Of a DNA stretch of 64,000 nt, positions 1 through 8,590 are shown one piece after another (the first letter of the stretch is position 1; each line of letters starts with the position of its first letter). The notes beneath the pieces were generated by a model, which was given only the letters and a program-made list of their open reading frames with translations, was not told the DNA's origin and did not search any database. The DNA is from Jannaschia sp. W003 (lineage in GTDB: Bacteria; Pseudomonadota; Alphaproteobacteria; Rhodobacterales; Rhodobacteraceae), in contig NZ_CP083539.1 in NCBI RefSeq assembly GCF_025144335.1, forward strand, positions 931,501 to 995,500, written 5' to 3'. The position numbers were made by a program, and so were the translations under genes.

Positions 1-103
1 GGAGGTCGCCCGCGACGTGGCCGCCGAGATCGTGCGCGCCCTGGGCGGCGAGCCCGACCAGAGTGCCATCGACGCCGCGGTCGACGCGCGCGTGAAAGGA
101 TAG
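1..103 (+). CDS. ATP synthase F0 subunit b' (C-terminal end, partial)
   Basis: Only the last 33 codons are in the window, ending with TAG at 101-103. The visible tail is hydrophilic and ends in VDARVKG, as expected for the membrane-distal end of a b-type peripheral stalk subunit. The identity rests mainly on context: it lies 4 nt upstream of a clear F0 subunit b gene, and alphaproteobacteria carry adjacent b' and b genes. The two b-type subunits form the peripheral stalk linking F1 to F0 in the inner membrane. The 5' part lies outside the window, so domain order cannot be checked. Confidence 0.7.
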   Translation, partial: EVARDVAAEIVRALGGEPDQSAIDAAVDARVKG

Positions 104-107
104 ACGG

Positions 108-665
108 ATGCGCTTCCTCGCCACCCTCGCCGCGGCCCTCGCCGCCACGCCCGCCCTCGCCGCCTCGGGGCCGTTCTTCTCGCTGAAGAACACCGACTTC
201 GTGGTGCTTCTCGGCTTCCTCGTGTTCGTGGGCATCGTCGTCTACTTCAAGGTGCCGCAGCGCCTGTCGGGCATGCTCGACGACCGTGCCGACGGCATCC
301 GCCGCGACCTCGACGAGGCCCGCGCGATCCGCGAGGAGGCGCAGTCGCTGCTCGCCTCCTACGAGCGCAAGACCCGCGAGGCCAAGGAGCAGGCCGGCGA
401 CATCGTGGCCGCCGCCCGCCGCGAGGCGCAGGCCGCCGCCGACCACGCCAAGGCCGACCTGGAAACCTCCGTCCAGCGCCGCCTCGCCGGCGCCGAGGAC
501 CAGATCGCGTCGGCGCGCAACGCCGCCATCCGCGAGGTGCGCGAGCGCGCCATCGCCGTGGCCACCGCCGCCGCCGCCGAGGTGGTCGCCAAGCAGATGA
601 CCGCCGAGCAGCGCACCGCCGGCATCGACCGCTCGATCGAGACGGTGCAGGCCAAGCTGCATTAG
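108..665 (+). CDS. atpF: ATP synthase F0 subunit b
   Basis: A 185-residue protein with a short hydrophobic N-terminus ending in ALA (about 1-19), a transmembrane segment (about 30-48, FVVLLGFLVFVGIVVYF) and then a long charged alpha-helical region (about 55-165) rich in Arg, Glu and Ala. This is the standard layout of the F0 b peripheral-stalk subunit, which holds the F1 alpha3beta3 head against rotation. It starts 4 nt after the stop of the preceding b'-type gene, so the two are in one operon, and a UUCG-capped terminator follows 20 nt after its stop. The leader-like N-terminus is common in related bacteria. Start chosen: ATG at 108, the only good one before the membrane segment. Confidence 0.93.
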   Translation: MRFLATLAAALAATPALAASGPFFSLKNTDFVVLLGFLVFVGIVVYFKVPQRLSGMLDDRADGIRRDLDEARAIREEAQSLLASYERKTREAKEQAGDIVAAARREAQAAADHAKADLETSVQRRLAGAEDQIASARNAAIREVRERAIAVATAAAAEVVAKQMTAEQRTAGIDRSIETVQAKLH

Positions 666-685
666 GCCCGCCGCCATCCGCACGC

Positions 686-709
686 GGGGGCGCCTTCGGG
701 CGCCCCTTT
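686..709 (+). terminator. Intrinsic terminator after the ATP synthase F0 genes
   Basis: Perfect 8-bp stem GGGGCGCC/GGCGCCCC (687-694 and 699-706) closed by a TTCG tetraloop and followed by TTT. It sits 20 nt downstream of the atpF stop codon and is the natural end of the F0 operon transcript. Confidence 0.85.
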
Positions 710-756
710 GCGTTTCCCCGCCCGCCCGCGCAGGGTGCGGCGCGAGGGAGATCGCG

Positions 757-1563
757 ATGCACGACTGGCAGACAATGGACCGCGCGGCGCTGGACGACGC
801 CTACGCCAACGCCGACCACATCGCGGGGGCCGCCGACTACCCGCCCCGCTGGGCCGCCGAGGCCGCTGCCTTCCGCGAAGGCTTGGGCGCGCGGGCCGAA
901 ACCCACGCCTACGGCGACCACCCCCGCCAGCGCTTCGACCTGTTCCACCCCGAGGGCACCGCGAAGGGCCTCGCCGTGTTCGTGCACGGCGGCTACTGGC
1001 GCCGCTTCGACCGCACCGACTGGTCGCACCTCGCCGCCGGCGCGCTGGCGCACGGCCATGCGGTGGCGATGCCGGGCTACGTGCTCGCCCCCGAGGCGCG
1101 CATCCGGGAGATCACCGCGATGATCGCGCAGGCCGTCGCCTCGGCGGCGGCGCGCGTGCCCGGCCCCGTGCGGCTGGCGGGGCACAGCGCCGGCGGCCAC
1201 CTCGTGGCGCGCATGGTCATGGCCGACGCCCACCCCGCCTGCGCCGCGCGCATCGCCACCGTCGTGCCGATCTCGCCCGTGGGCGACCTTCGACCCCTCG
1301 TGCCGCAGACGATGAACGCCGACCTCCGCCTCGACGCCGCCGAGGCCGAGGCCGAGAGCCCTGCGCTCGGCACGCCCATTCCCGGCCCGAAGGTCTTCAC
1401 CCACGTCGGCGGAGACGAGCGCCCCGCGTTCCTCTGGCAGGCCGAGCGCCTCGCGGAAGCCTGGCACCACCCCCTGCGCATCCACGAGGGCCGCCACCAC
1501 TTCGACGTCATCGAGGCGTTGGCCGACCCGGACAGCGGGATGGTCGCCGACCTCCTCGCCTGA
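757..1563 (+). CDS. Alpha/beta hydrolase, kynurenine formamidase-like
   Basis: 268 residues. An oxyanion-hole motif HGGYW is at 77-81 and the nucleophile elbow GHSAG at 142-146 (Ser144). A late Asp (D220, VGGDE) and His (H247 or H248, GRHHF) complete a catalytic triad. HGGYW with GHSAGGH is typical of arylformamidase/kynurenine formamidase-like enzymes of the esterase/lipase branch, which cleave N-formylkynurenine in tryptophan breakdown. No other kynurenine pathway gene is nearby, so the substrate is inferred. It stands alone between the atpF terminator and convergent hrpB. The ribosome-binding site GGGAG lies just before ATG 757. Confidence 0.75.
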   Translation: MHDWQTMDRAALDDAYANADHIAGAADYPPRWAAEAAAFREGLGARAETHAYGDHPRQRFDLFHPEGTAKGLAVFVHGGYWRRFDRTDWSHLAAGALAHGHAVAMPGYVLAPEARIREITAMIAQAVASAAARVPGPVRLAGHSAGGHLVARMVMADAHPACAARIATVVPISPVGDLRPLVPQTMNADLRLDAAEAEAESPALGTPIPGPKVFTHVGGDERPAFLWQAERLAEAWHHPLRIHEGRHHFDVIEALADPDSGMVADLLA

Positions 1564-1564
1564 C

Positions 1565-1610
1565 CTTCATCCTGGCGGAAATACTCCGGGGTCCGGGGCA
1601 GAGCCCCGGC
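1565..1610 (+). repeat. Family A terminator-like repeat, copy A1
   Basis: Begins 2 nt after a stop codon. It carries the family signature AAATACTCCGGGG, then a hairpin CCGGGGC (1593-1599), AGA, GCCCCGG (1603-1609). Related copies occur at 17149-17206, 27174-27230, 43850-43953 and 60726-60775, with the lead half also at about 4721 and 18189. It lies between two convergent genes and probably ends transcription from both sides. Confidence 0.7.
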
Positions 1611-1614
1611 GCTT

Positions 1615-3954
1615 TCAACTTCTTGGCTTCGCCCGCACCGTCGGCGCCTCCACCGAAGGGTCCTCTGGCCAGGGATGCCGCGGATAGGCTCCCCGCATGT
1701 CGCGCCGCACGTCCGCCCAGCCCCCCTGCCAGAACCCCGGCAGGTCCTGCGTGACGGCCACGGGGCGGCGGGCCGGGGACAGCAGCTCCATGCGCAGGGG
1801 CACGTCGCCCACGCGGGGGTGGCGGGTCTCGCCGAACACCTCCTGCACGCGCAAGGAGACGGTGGGCACGTCGCCCCCGTAGTCGATCGGCACCGCGCGG
1901 CCCAGCGGCGTGCGCCAGGAGGGGGGCGCGCGGCGGTCCAGCTCGGCCCGCTCGGACCAACCCAGCCAGTCCAGCAGCGCGTCGTGCGGATCGAGCCGCC
2001 CGAGGTCGGCGGCCGAGCGCACGCCCCCCAGCGCCGGCAGCAGCCAGGCATCGAGGGCCGCCGCGAGCCCCTCGTCCGACACGTCGCGCAGGCCGCTCAC
2101 CGCCATCCGGGCGCGCAGCAACCGCGCGCGGCGGGTCCAGTCCAGCGCTGGCAGGCCCAGCCGCCGCACGCCGTCCAACGCGGCGGCGGCCAGCGCCTCG
2201 GCGGGCGCGTCGTGCCAGATGCGGCTCTCCAGCGCGATGGCCCCCAGCCGCTCCTGCTGCCGGGCGAGCACGCGGCGGTCCCGGTCGGACCACGCGCACA
2301 CATCCACCCACGCGATCCGGTCGCCCAGCACCTCCCGAAGCTCCGCCTCCGCGATCGGCAGGGCGCGGCGGATGCGGGCCTCGCGCGCGTCGCCGTCGAG
2401 GTCCGAGGCCACCAGCAGCCGCGCGCCCGCCAGCGCCTCACCCTTGTCCATCCACGCGCCCTTGCCGCCCGACAGCAGCCAGCGCGGCGCCTCGCCCTCG
2501 CGGCGCAGGCCCACGCGGTCGGGATAGGCCAGCGCGAGCCGCTGGGCGTCCGTGCGCTCCGGCCCCGCCTCGAAGCGCCGAAGCCGCTTGGCCTCGGCCG
2601 CGGCGGCGGGGGGCGGGGAGCGCAGGGCGGGGGAGAGGTCCACGGGACCGGGCGGCAGCCGCGCCTCCAGGAGCGCGGCGAGGCGGGCCGCCCCGCGCCC
2701 GCCATGCTCCAACATGTGCCCCAGCCGCGGATGCACCGGCATCGCCGCCAGCGCCCGCCCGTGCGCGGTGATGCGCTCCTCATCGTCCAGCGCTCCGAGG
2801 TCCGCGAGCAGCGCCCGCGCCTCGCGCAGGGCGCCCTCGGGCGGGGGCGTCAGGAAGGCGAGATCGCCGCCGCCCCAGACCGCCAGCTCCAGGGCGAGGC
2901 CAGCGAGATCGGCGCGGGCGATCTCGGGGGGCGGGAAGGCCTGCATCCCGCCCTCCTCGCCGCGGGTCCAGTTGGCGAAGGCCACGCCCGGTGCCACGCG
3001 GCCCGCGCGGCCCGCGCGCTGCGCGGCCTCGGCGCGGGTCACGCGCTCCGTCACCAGCCGCGACATGCCCGAGCCGGGGTCGAAGCGGGCGCGGCGCGCC
3101 CGGCCTCCGTCCACCACGGCGCGGATGCCCTCGATGGTCAGCGAGGTCTCGGCGATGTTGGTGGCCAGCACCACGCGGCGGCGCGGGCCCGGCTCGATGG
3201 CGCGGCGCTGCTCGGCGAAGGGCATGGCGCCGAAGAGGGGGCGCACGTCGGCGCCGCAGCCCTCCAAGAGGCTCGCGCAGCGGCGGATCTCGCCCTCGCC
3301 GGGCAGGAAGGCCAGCACGTCGCCCGCAACCGATTCCAGCGCCTCGCGCACCAGCCCGGCCACCTGCGCCTCGAAGCGCAACGAGTCGGGCGGCGGGCGG
3401 TCGCGCCAGCGCCGCTCCACCGGAAAGGCGCGGCCCTCGGAGGTGACGACGGGCGCGCCGAGCATCTCGGCCACCGGCTCCGCGTCGAGCGTGGCCGACA
3501 TCACCACCACCCGCAGGTCGGGCCGCAGCGCCTCGCGCACCTCCCACGCCAGCGCCAGCCCGAGGTCGGCGTGGAGCGAGCGCTCGTGGAACTCGTCGAA
3601 GATCACCGCGCCCACGCCCGGCAGCTCCGGGTCGCGCTGGAGCATCCGCGTCAGGATCCCCTCGGTGACGACCTCGATGCGGGTGGCCTCGGACACGGCA
3701 CTGTCGCCGCGCATCCGGTAGCCCACCGACTGCCCCACCGGCTCGCCCAGCGTGTCGGCCATGCGCGCGGCGGCGGCCCGGGTGGCGAGGCGGCGCGGCT
3801 CCAGCATGAGTATGCGGCCCGCGACGTCCGGCAGCAGGGCCAGCGGCACCCGCGTCGTCTTGCCCGCGCCGGGGGGCGCCTGCAGCACCGCCACGCCGCC
3901 GGCGGCCAGCGCCGCGCGCAGCGCGGGCAGCGCCTCCTCGACCGGCAGCCGCAC
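1615..3954 (-). CDS. hrpB: ATP-dependent helicase HrpB
   Basis: 779 residues when started at GTG 3954, whose G is shared with the TAG stop of the upstream DUF3108 gene, so the two overlap by one base. The N-terminus has the Walker A motif PPGAGKTT (about 27-34), then FDEFHERS (DEAH-type motif II), SATLD (motif III), NIAETSLTIEG (motif V) and AQRAGRAGR (motif VI). The C-terminal half matches the HrpB-specific region, ending in WPEDP-like residues. HrpB proteins are DExH-box helicases thought to act on RNA, and their physiological role is poorly defined. The length is near the family norm of about 800. An open frame continues upstream to 4353, but that stretch is antisense-like noise over DUF3108. 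Confidence 0.9.
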   Translation of the reverse strand: MRLPVEEALPALRAALAAGGVAVLQAPPGAGKTTRVPLALLPDVAGRILMLEPRRLATRAAAARMADTLGEPVGQSVGYRMRGDSAVSEATRIEVVTEGILTRMLQRDPELPGVGAVIFDEFHERSLHADLGLALAWEVREALRPDLRVVVMSATLDAEPVAEMLGAPVVTSEGRAFPVERRWRDRPPPDSLRFEAQVAGLVREALESVAGDVLAFLPGEGEIRRCASLLEGCGADVRPLFGAMPFAEQRRAIEPGPRRRVVLATNIAETSLTIEGIRAVVDGGRARRARFDPGSGMSRLVTERVTRAEAAQRAGRAGRVAPGVAFANWTRGEEGGMQAFPPPEIARADLAGLALELAVWGGGDLAFLTPPPEGALREARALLADLGALDDEERITAHGRALAAMPVHPRLGHMLEHGGRGAARLAALLEARLPPGPVDLSPALRSPPPAAAAEAKRLRRFEAGPERTDAQRLALAYPDRVGLRREGEAPRWLLSGGKGAWMDKGEALAGARLLVASDLDGDAREARIRRALPIAEAELREVLGDRIAWVDVCAWSDRDRRVLARQQERLGAIALESRIWHDAPAEALAAAALDGVRRLGLPALDWTRRARLLRARMAVSGLRDVSDEGLAAALDAWLLPALGGVRSAADLGRLDPHDALLDWLGWSERAELDRRAPPSWRTPLGRAVPIDYGGDVPTVSLRVQEVFGETRHPRVGDVPLRMELLSPARRPVAVTQDLPGFWQGGWADVRRDMRGAYPRHPWPEDPSVEAPTVRAKPRS

Positions 3955-4646
3955 TACCGGCGCCGGATCACCGCGTCGCCGTACTTGGTGGCCGCGCGCA
4001 TCTCGGCGGCGGCCATGGCGTTCCCGGCGGGCACGTAGGTGACCGAGAAGGGGTAGCGCGTGCGCTCCGCCATCTCCTCGGGCTCGTAGCCGGCCACGCG
4101 GCGGTATTCGGCGTCGCAGCGCACCGCGCCGTTCCCGGCATCCCGCGGCGGGCCGACCGACAGGCGCGCGGCGCGGCGGCCGTCGAAGGTGGCGGCAGTC
4201 CAGTTGCACAAGGATTCGCGGGGCTGGGTGCGCAGCAGGTCGTAGAGCGCGGTCAGCGGATCGACCGCGCCGCGCTGGGCGGCGGCGTCGATGTCGTAAG
4301 GCTCGCGCGGGAAGCCGGGCGACTGGGTCACGCGCGGCGCGCCCCCGGACCACTGCATCGCCGTGGTGCCCTGCTCGTCGCCCATGCGGTCGCGCAAGGT
4401 CGCCGCGCCGCTGCGCAGGCGCCCGCCCGCCACGGCGCCGCGCGCCTCGGCGGCGTAGTCGATGTCGACCACGGCGCCCACGAGGCCGGTGCCCTTGACC
4501 TGCCCCGCGACGGCGTAGCCGCCCCCGGACACGTCGCCGTTCAGGACCATCTGCGCGGCGCGCACGCCGTGCATCCCGACGTCGAAGCGGAGCTGTTCGG
4601 CGGAGGCCGGAGCGGCGAGGAGGGCGAGGAGGAGGAAGATGCGCAT
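3954..4646 (-). CDS. DUF3108 domain-containing periplasmic protein
   Basis: 230 residues with a clean Sec signal peptide (MRIFLLLALLAAPASA, 1-16). The mature part has the mixed beta-rich composition and the VDIDYAAEARGAVAGG region characteristic of DUF3108 proteins, which are periplasmic proteins of unknown function. It is upstream of hrpB on the minus strand with a one-base overlap (TAG/GTG), so the two are probably co-transcribed and coupled. The RBS GGAGGA precedes ATG 4646. Confidence 0.75.
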   Translation of the reverse strand: MRIFLLLALLAAPASAEQLRFDVGMHGVRAAQMVLNGDVSGGGYAVAGQVKGTGLVGAVVDIDYAAEARGAVAGGRLRSGAATLRDRMGDEQGTTAMQWSGGAPRVTQSPGFPREPYDIDAAAQRGAVDPLTALYDLLRTQPRESLCNWTAATFDGRRAARLSVGPPRDAGNGAVRCDAEYRRVAGYEPEEMAERTRYPFSVTYVPAGNAMAAAEMRAATKYGDAVIRRR

Positions 4647-4720
4647 GGGTGTCTCATAACGTCCCCGACGGGCGTGTCACGCGCCGGTGGCTCACGATCC
4701 GTTTCACCGCTCCCTTCCTC

Positions 4721-4805
4721 TGGCCAGAAACATCTCGGGGGGTCCGCAGGCTACTCGGGATCGGTCCGGTGGACCGATCCGCCTACGGACGGGCGGAGCC
4801 CCGGA
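4721..4805 (+). repeat. Family B hairpin repeat, copy B1 (with family A lead)
   Basis: Starts with CTCTGGCCAGAAACATCTCG, a variant of the family A lead, followed by a perfect hairpin: arms GGATCGGTCC (4758-4767) and GGACCGATCC (4771-4780) around GGT. The conserved tail ACGGGCGGAGCCCCGGA follows. The same hairpin and tail recur at 11816-11862 and, with an expanded loop, at 18234-18322. It lies in the 229-nt gap before meaB, where I see no gene. Confidence 0.75.
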
Positions 4806-4875
4806 ACATCACAGGGCCGGGGACGGCGCCCCCTCCGCCGTTGACCCCCCGCACCCCCCGCGCCATCCCACGCCC

Positions 4876-5856
4876 ATGGACCCGCTGCACCAGCCCCTCC
4901 TCGACGGCGACCGCCGCGCGCTCGCCCGCGCCATCACGCTGGTCGAGAGCACCCGCCCCGATCACCGCGCCCGGGCGCAAGCGCTGCTCGACGGCCTGCG
5001 CGCCGAGGGGCGCGAATCTTTGCGCATCGGCCTCTCGGGCACGCCCGGCGTCGGCAAGTCCACCTTCATCGAGGCGTTCGGCACCCACCTCACGGGGCAG
5101 GGGATGCGCGTGGCCGTGCTCGCCGTGGACCCCTCCTCGGCCCGTACCGGCGGCTCGATCCTCGGCGACAAGACCCGCATGGAGCGCCTCGCCCGCGACC
5201 CCCGCGCCTTCGTGCGCCCCTCGCCCTCGGCCACGCACCTCGGCGGCGTCGCCCGCCGCACCCGCGAGGCCATCGCCCTGTGCGAGGCCGCGGGCTTCGA
5301 CGCGGTGCTGGTGGAGACCGTGGGCGTGGGCCAGTCCGAGACCGTGGTGGCCTCGATGACCGACCTCTTCGTGCTGCTGCTGGCGCCTGCGGGCGGCGAC
5401 GAGCTGCAGGGCGTGAAGCGGGGCATCATGGAGATCGCCGACATGATCCTCGTGAACAAGGCCGACGGCGAGCTGCTCGCCACCGCCACGCGCACCGTCG
5501 CGGACTATGCCGGCGCCCTGCGCCTCCTGCGCCGCCGCCCCGGCGACCCCGAGGGCTTCCCCAAGGCGCTGCCGGTCTCGGCCGTCACCGGCGAGGGCCT
5601 GCCCGAGGCGTGGGGCGAGATGCGCGCCCTCGCCGACTGGCGCCGCGAGACGGGCCACTGGGCCCGCACCCGCGCCCGCCAGGCGGCCCACTGGTTCGAG
5701 GAGGAGGTGCGCGCCGGCCTCCTCGCGCGCCTCGAGGGCGACGCGGACGCGCGCGCCGCCATGCGCGCCCTGGCCGAGGAGGTGGCGGCGGGGCGGCGCG
5801 CGCCCGCGGCGGCGGCGGCCGAGATGCTCGGGCGGTTGACACCCCCCGCGGGCTGA
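4876..5856 (+). CDS. meaB: Methylmalonyl-CoA mutase-associated GTPase MeaB
   Basis: 326 residues. Walker A GTPGVGKS is at 55-62, followed by [27 protein letters not shown] (switch region) and NKADGE (guanine specificity). These are diagnostic of the MeaB/ArgK G3E GTPase family. MeaB protects and reloads adenosylcobalamin-dependent methylmalonyl-CoA mutase in propionyl-CoA metabolism, in the cytoplasm. The mutase genes are not in this window, but a cobalamin pathway is 20 kb downstream. ATG 4876 gives the family's usual length. A longer frame from 4687 runs through repeat B1 and is not credible. Confidence 0.92.
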   Translation: MDPLHQPLLDGDRRALARAITLVESTRPDHRARAQALLDGLRAEGRESLRIGLSGTPGVGKSTFIEAFGTHLTGQGMRVAVLAVDPSSARTGGSILGDKTRMERLARDPRAFVRPSPSATHLGGVARRTREAIALCEAAGFDAVLVETVGVGQSETVVASMTDLFVLLLAPAGGDELQGVKRGIMEIADMILVNKADGELLATATRTVADYAGALRLLRRRPGDPEGFPKALPVSAVTGEGLPEAWGEMRALADWRRETGHWARTRARQAAHWFEEEVRAGLLARLEGDADARAAMRALAEEVAAGRRAPAAAAAEMLGRLTPPAG

Positions 5857-5931
5857 CCTATTGCGCCGCGACCGCGGGGGCCTTTGGGCCCTCGCTCCAG
5901 TTCTGAAACCCCAAGCCTGATAGGTGCCCCC

Positions 5932-6234
5932 ATGTCGCGCGTCTGCGAACTCACCGGCAAAGGCCCGATGGTCGGCAACAACGTCAGCCACGCCAACAAC
6001 AAGACCCGTCGCCGCTTCCTGCCCAACCTGAACGACGTGACGCTGCAGTCCGAGGCCCTGGGCCGCGGCTTCAAGCTGCGCATCTCGGCCGCCGCGCTGC
6101 GCACCGTCGACCACCGCGGCGGGCTCGACGCCTTCCTCGCCAAGGCCAAGGACGCCGAGCTCTCGGCCCGCGCCCTGAAGATCAAGCGCGACGTCGCCAA
6201 GTCGTCGGACACCGCGGCCGCGCTCGAAGCCTGA
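5932..6234 (+). CDS. rpmB: 50S ribosomal protein L28
   Basis: 100 residues. The start [24 protein letters not shown] is the classic L28 N-terminus, and the central basic stretch TRRRFLPNL fits rRNA binding in the large subunit. The gene is monocistronic, with 75 nt upstream free for a promoter and a strong terminator 25 nt downstream. An in-frame extension to 5884 lacks L28 similarity. ATG 5932 gives the exact family start. Confidence 0.97.
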   Translation: MSRVCELTGKGPMVGNNVSHANNKTRRRFLPNLNDVTLQSEALGRGFKLRISAAALRTVDHRGGLDAFLAKAKDAELSARALKIKRDVAKSSDTAAALEA

Positions 6235-6259
6235 CGCCGGCACCCACGACCGCGACCCG

Positions 6260-6282
6260 AAGGGCCCTCAGGGGCCCTTTTT
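6260..6282. terminator. Bidirectional terminator between rpmB and the LysR gene
   Basis: Stem AAGGGCCC (6260-6267) and GGGCCCTT (6272-6279) with loop TCAG, followed by TTT on the plus strand. The stop codon of the convergent LysR gene (6268-6270) lies in the loop, so one hairpin can serve both genes. Confidence 0.85.
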
Positions 6283-7179
6283 CGCGTCCCCCCCGCACGA
6301 CCCGGCCGGCGCCTGCCGCCGCAGCCACCGCACCAGCGTGCGCGTGCGCGGCGAGGGGCGCCGCGGGTCGGTGACGACGTGGTAGCCCAGCCCCGGGCTC
6401 TCCAGCGACAGGAGGCGCACCAGCCCGCCCTCTGCCACCTCGCGCGCCACCAGCGAGCAGGGCTGGAGCGTGACGCCCAGTCCTTCGCGCACCGCCGACA
6501 TCACCATGGCGCTGCTGTTGAACAGGCGCATCCGCAACGCCCCCTCCTCGACTCCCTCGGCGGCGAGCAGCGCGGTGCGCTCGCGCAGCGCGCGGTCCAT
6601 CATCCAGTCCTCGCCCATCAGGTCCCCGACCCCTTCGACGCGCCACCCCGCCACCAGCCGGGGATGGGCCACGACCCAGAACGCCTCGTCGGTCAGCACC
6701 TCGGCGGCGTAGGGCGGCCAGGGGCCGGTGCCGAAGCGGATCGCCACGTCCACGCCGTCGCGCCGCAGGTCCACGAGCTGGCGCGCGGGCAGGATGTTGA
6801 GGTCGATCTCCGGGTGCCGCGCCCAGAAGTCGCCGATGCGCGGCACCAGCCAGTTCGTGGCGAAGGCCGGCGTGACCGACAGTTGCAGCGGCCGGTCCGC
6901 CTCGGCGTCGCGCAGGCGCGCGACCGCCTCGCGGATGGTCTCGAACCCCTCGCCGAGCGCTGCCGCCAGGCCCGCGCCCTCGTCGGTGGGGGCCATGCCG
7001 CGCCCCTCGCGGCGCAGGAGCGCGGCGCCGAGGTCGGCCTCCAGCGCGCGCACGTGGTGCGACACGGCGGCGTGGGTGACGTTCAGCTCCGCCGCCGCGG
7101 CCGACAGGCTCCGCCGCCGGGCCGCCGCCTCGAAGGCCCGCAATGCGGCCAGCGAGGGCATGTCGCGCCAGTCGGTCAT
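6268..7179 (-). CDS. LysR-family transcriptional regulator (GcvA-like)
   Basis: 303 residues. The N-terminal winged helix-turn-helix (about 6-65, with SLSAAAAELNVTHAAVSHHVRALE) is followed by a periplasmic-binding-like effector domain (about 90-295). The HAAVSHHV recognition helix and the IRFGTGPWPPYAAEVL segment resemble the GcvA/beta-lactamase-regulator branch. It is divergent from a 54-residue ORF at 7277, and LysR regulators usually control a divergent neighbour, so that small gene is a plausible target. An inverted repeat AGCATC-N8-GATGCT in the shared region is a candidate operator. The effector is unknown. Confidence 0.88.
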   Translation of the reverse strand: MTDWRDMPSLAALRAFEAAARRRSLSAAAAELNVTHAAVSHHVRALEADLGAALLRREGRGMAPTDEGAGLAAALGEGFETIREAVARLRDAEADRPLQLSVTPAFATNWLVPRIGDFWARHPEIDLNILPARQLVDLRRDGVDVAIRFGTGPWPPYAAEVLTDEAFWVVAHPRLVAGWRVEGVGDLMGEDWMMDRALRERTALLAAEGVEEGALRMRLFNSSAMVMSAVREGLGVTLQPCSLVAREVAEGGLVRLLSLESPGLGYHVVTDPRRPSPRTRTLVRWLRRQAPAGSCGGDAKKGP

Positions 7180-7223
7180 GTTAGCTCCGCTGACAGATGG
7201 GTTCTGCGATTGATTCGCCTCGA

Positions 7224-7243
7224 AGCATCTTCGGAGCGATGCT
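7224..7243. promoter_or_regulatory. Candidate LysR operator (inverted repeat)
   Basis: AGCATC (7224-7229) and GATGCT (7238-7243) form an inverted repeat separated by 8 nt. It lies between the divergent LysR gene and the 54-codon ORF. Size and position suit a LysR recognition site, but no binding data can be read from sequence. Confidence 0.35.
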
Positions 7244-7276
7244 CAGGGGGCCAACGCTCGGACAAGGAGTCCCTAC

Positions 7277-7441
7277 ATGTCAAGCCAACTGACGAACCTG
7301 CTGCACGGGCTGATGGCCCGCACCCGCCCCACCGAGTGGAACGGCCTCACCCACGGCGAACAGCTCCACCAGCACGAGCGCCGCAAGGCCGAGGAGCTGC
7401 GGCGACAGCGCGACCACCAGCTCGCCTGGCGCCCGCGCTGA
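7277..7441 (+). CDS. 54-residue basic orphan protein
   Basis: A short ORF starting MSSQLTNLLHGLMARTRPTE and ending LAWRPR, preceded by a good RBS (AAGGAG at 7264-7269, 7 nt spacing). The C-terminal half is strongly charged, with many Arg, His and Gln residues, and is probably one amphipathic helix. It has no signal peptide or membrane segment, and I recognise no family. It is divergent from a LysR regulator across 97 nt and convergent with a sirtuin gene. The clear RBS and placement make it likely to be expressed. Its function is unknown. Confidence 0.6.
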   Translation: MSSQLTNLLHGLMARTRPTEWNGLTHGEQLHQHERRKAEELRRQRDHQLAWRPR

Positions 7442-7456
7442 ACGGCGGGGGCGGCC

Positions 7457-8143
7457 TCAGCGCGGGGCCGCCCCCGTCACCTCGTCCACCCAGGCCGGCA
7501 CCAGCGCGGTCGCCGGCCCCTCGCGCACCTCCGCGAAGCGCCCGCCCGACGCCTCGAGGTTCAGCTCCAGCGTGTGGGCGCCGGCCATCCGCGCCAGCTC
7601 CACGAAGCCGGCGGCGGGATAGACCTCGCCGCTGGTGCCGATCGAGACGAACAGCGAGGCCCGCTCCAGCGCCGCCTCGATGCGGTCCATGTGATAGGGC
7701 ATCTCGCCGAACCACACGACGTCGGGGCGCGCGCCGGGCGCGCCGCAGGCGGGGCAGGGGGCGCCGGGGGCGAGCACCTTTGGCGCGTCCCACCGCGCCC
7801 CGCAGGCCGCGCAGAGCGCCCGGGCCAGCTCGCCGTGCATGTGCACCACGTCCCGCGCGCCCGCCCGCTCCAGCATGTCGTCGACGTTCTGGGTCACGAG
7901 CGTCACGTCCACGCGCCCCGACAGGCGCGCCAGCGCCCGGTGCGCCGCGTTGGGACGGGCGGCCGCCATGTTGGCCCGCCGCGCGTCGTAGAAGCCCAGC
8001 ACCTTCGCGGGATCGCGGGCGAAGCCCTCGGGCGTCGCCACCTCGGCGAGGTCGTAGCGCGACCAGATCCCGCCCCGGTCGCGGAACGTGCCCAGACCCG
8101 ATTCCGCGCTCAGGCCGGCGCCCGACAGGATCACGATTCCCAT
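7457..8143 (-). CDS. cobB: NAD-dependent protein deacylase, sirtuin (CobB type)
   Basis: 228 residues. The NAD-binding motif GAGLSAESGLGTFR is at 8-21, TQNVD at 84-88 and the catalytic His at 103 (HGEL). A zinc ribbon has C111, C114, C130 and C133. Y52 and R55 (YDARR) are the Tyr/Arg pair that in class III sirtuins reads acidic acyl groups, so desuccinylase as well as deacetylase activity is likely. It removes acyl groups from lysines in cytoplasmic proteins and makes O-acyl-ADP-ribose. It is transcribed divergently from the LMW phosphatase gene with 45 nt between the starts. This cobB is the sirtuin, not the cobalamin cobB. Confidence 0.92.
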   Translation of the reverse strand: MGIVILSGAGLSAESGLGTFRDRGGIWSRYDLAEVATPEGFARDPAKVLGFYDARRANMAAARPNAAHRALARLSGRVDVTLVTQNVDDMLERAGARDVVHMHGELARALCAACGARWDAPKVLAPGAPCPACGAPGARPDVVWFGEMPYHMDRIEAALERASLFVSIGTSGEVYPAAGFVELARMAGAHTLELNLEASGGRFAEVREGPATALVPAWVDEVTGAAPR

Positions 8144-8188
8144 GGGCCGAGGCTAGTGCGCCCCCCGCGCGGCGGCTAGGATCATTCC

Positions 8189-8590
8189 ATGCGTATCCTC
8201 CTCGTATGTTACGGCAACATCTGCCGCTCGCCCGTCGCCGCCGCCATGCTGCGCGCCCTGCATCCCGACTGGGAGGTGCGCAGCGCCGGCATCAGCCCCG
8301 AGATCAACCGCCCCGTCCATCCGCCCATGGCGCGGGCCGCCGCCGCCGAGGGCATCGAGCTCGGGCCCGCGTTCTCGCGCAGCGTCGCCGCCGACGACCT
8401 CGCATCCTACGACCGGATCGTGGCGCTCGACGGCGCGGTGCTGGAGGCGCTGCGCGAGCGGCCCGGCGGCGAGCGCGCCGAGGCCTTCGCCGAGGCCACG
8501 GGCCTCGGGCGCGACGTGCCCGACCCCTACTACTCGGGCGACTTCGCCGGAACGCTGGCGGTGCTGCGCGAGGGCCTGCCGAAGCTGTAG
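8189..8590 (+). CDS. Low-molecular-weight protein tyrosine phosphatase
   Basis: 133 residues. The P-loop LVCYGNICRSP has nucleophile C7 and R13 (C-x5-R), and the general acid is D112 in VPDPYYSGDF. Both define the LMW-PTP family, which includes arsenate reductases and exopolysaccharide-linked phosphatases. No ars or exopolysaccharide gene is adjacent, so the substrate is open. It is slightly short (usual 140-160) but has all catalytic parts. It is divergent from the sirtuin gene. Confidence 0.9.
   Translation: MRILLVCYGNICRSPVAAAMLRALHPDWEVRSAGISPEINRPVHPPMARAAAAEGIELGPAFSRSVAADDLASYDRIVALDGAVLEALRERPGGERAEAFAEATGLGRDVPDPYYSGDFAGTLAVLREGLPKL

Noticed and set aside
7457..8143. Assigning the sirtuin to cobalamin synthesis because of the name cobB
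   Set aside because: The name is shared by two unrelated proteins. The sequence here is clearly an NAD-dependent deacylase.
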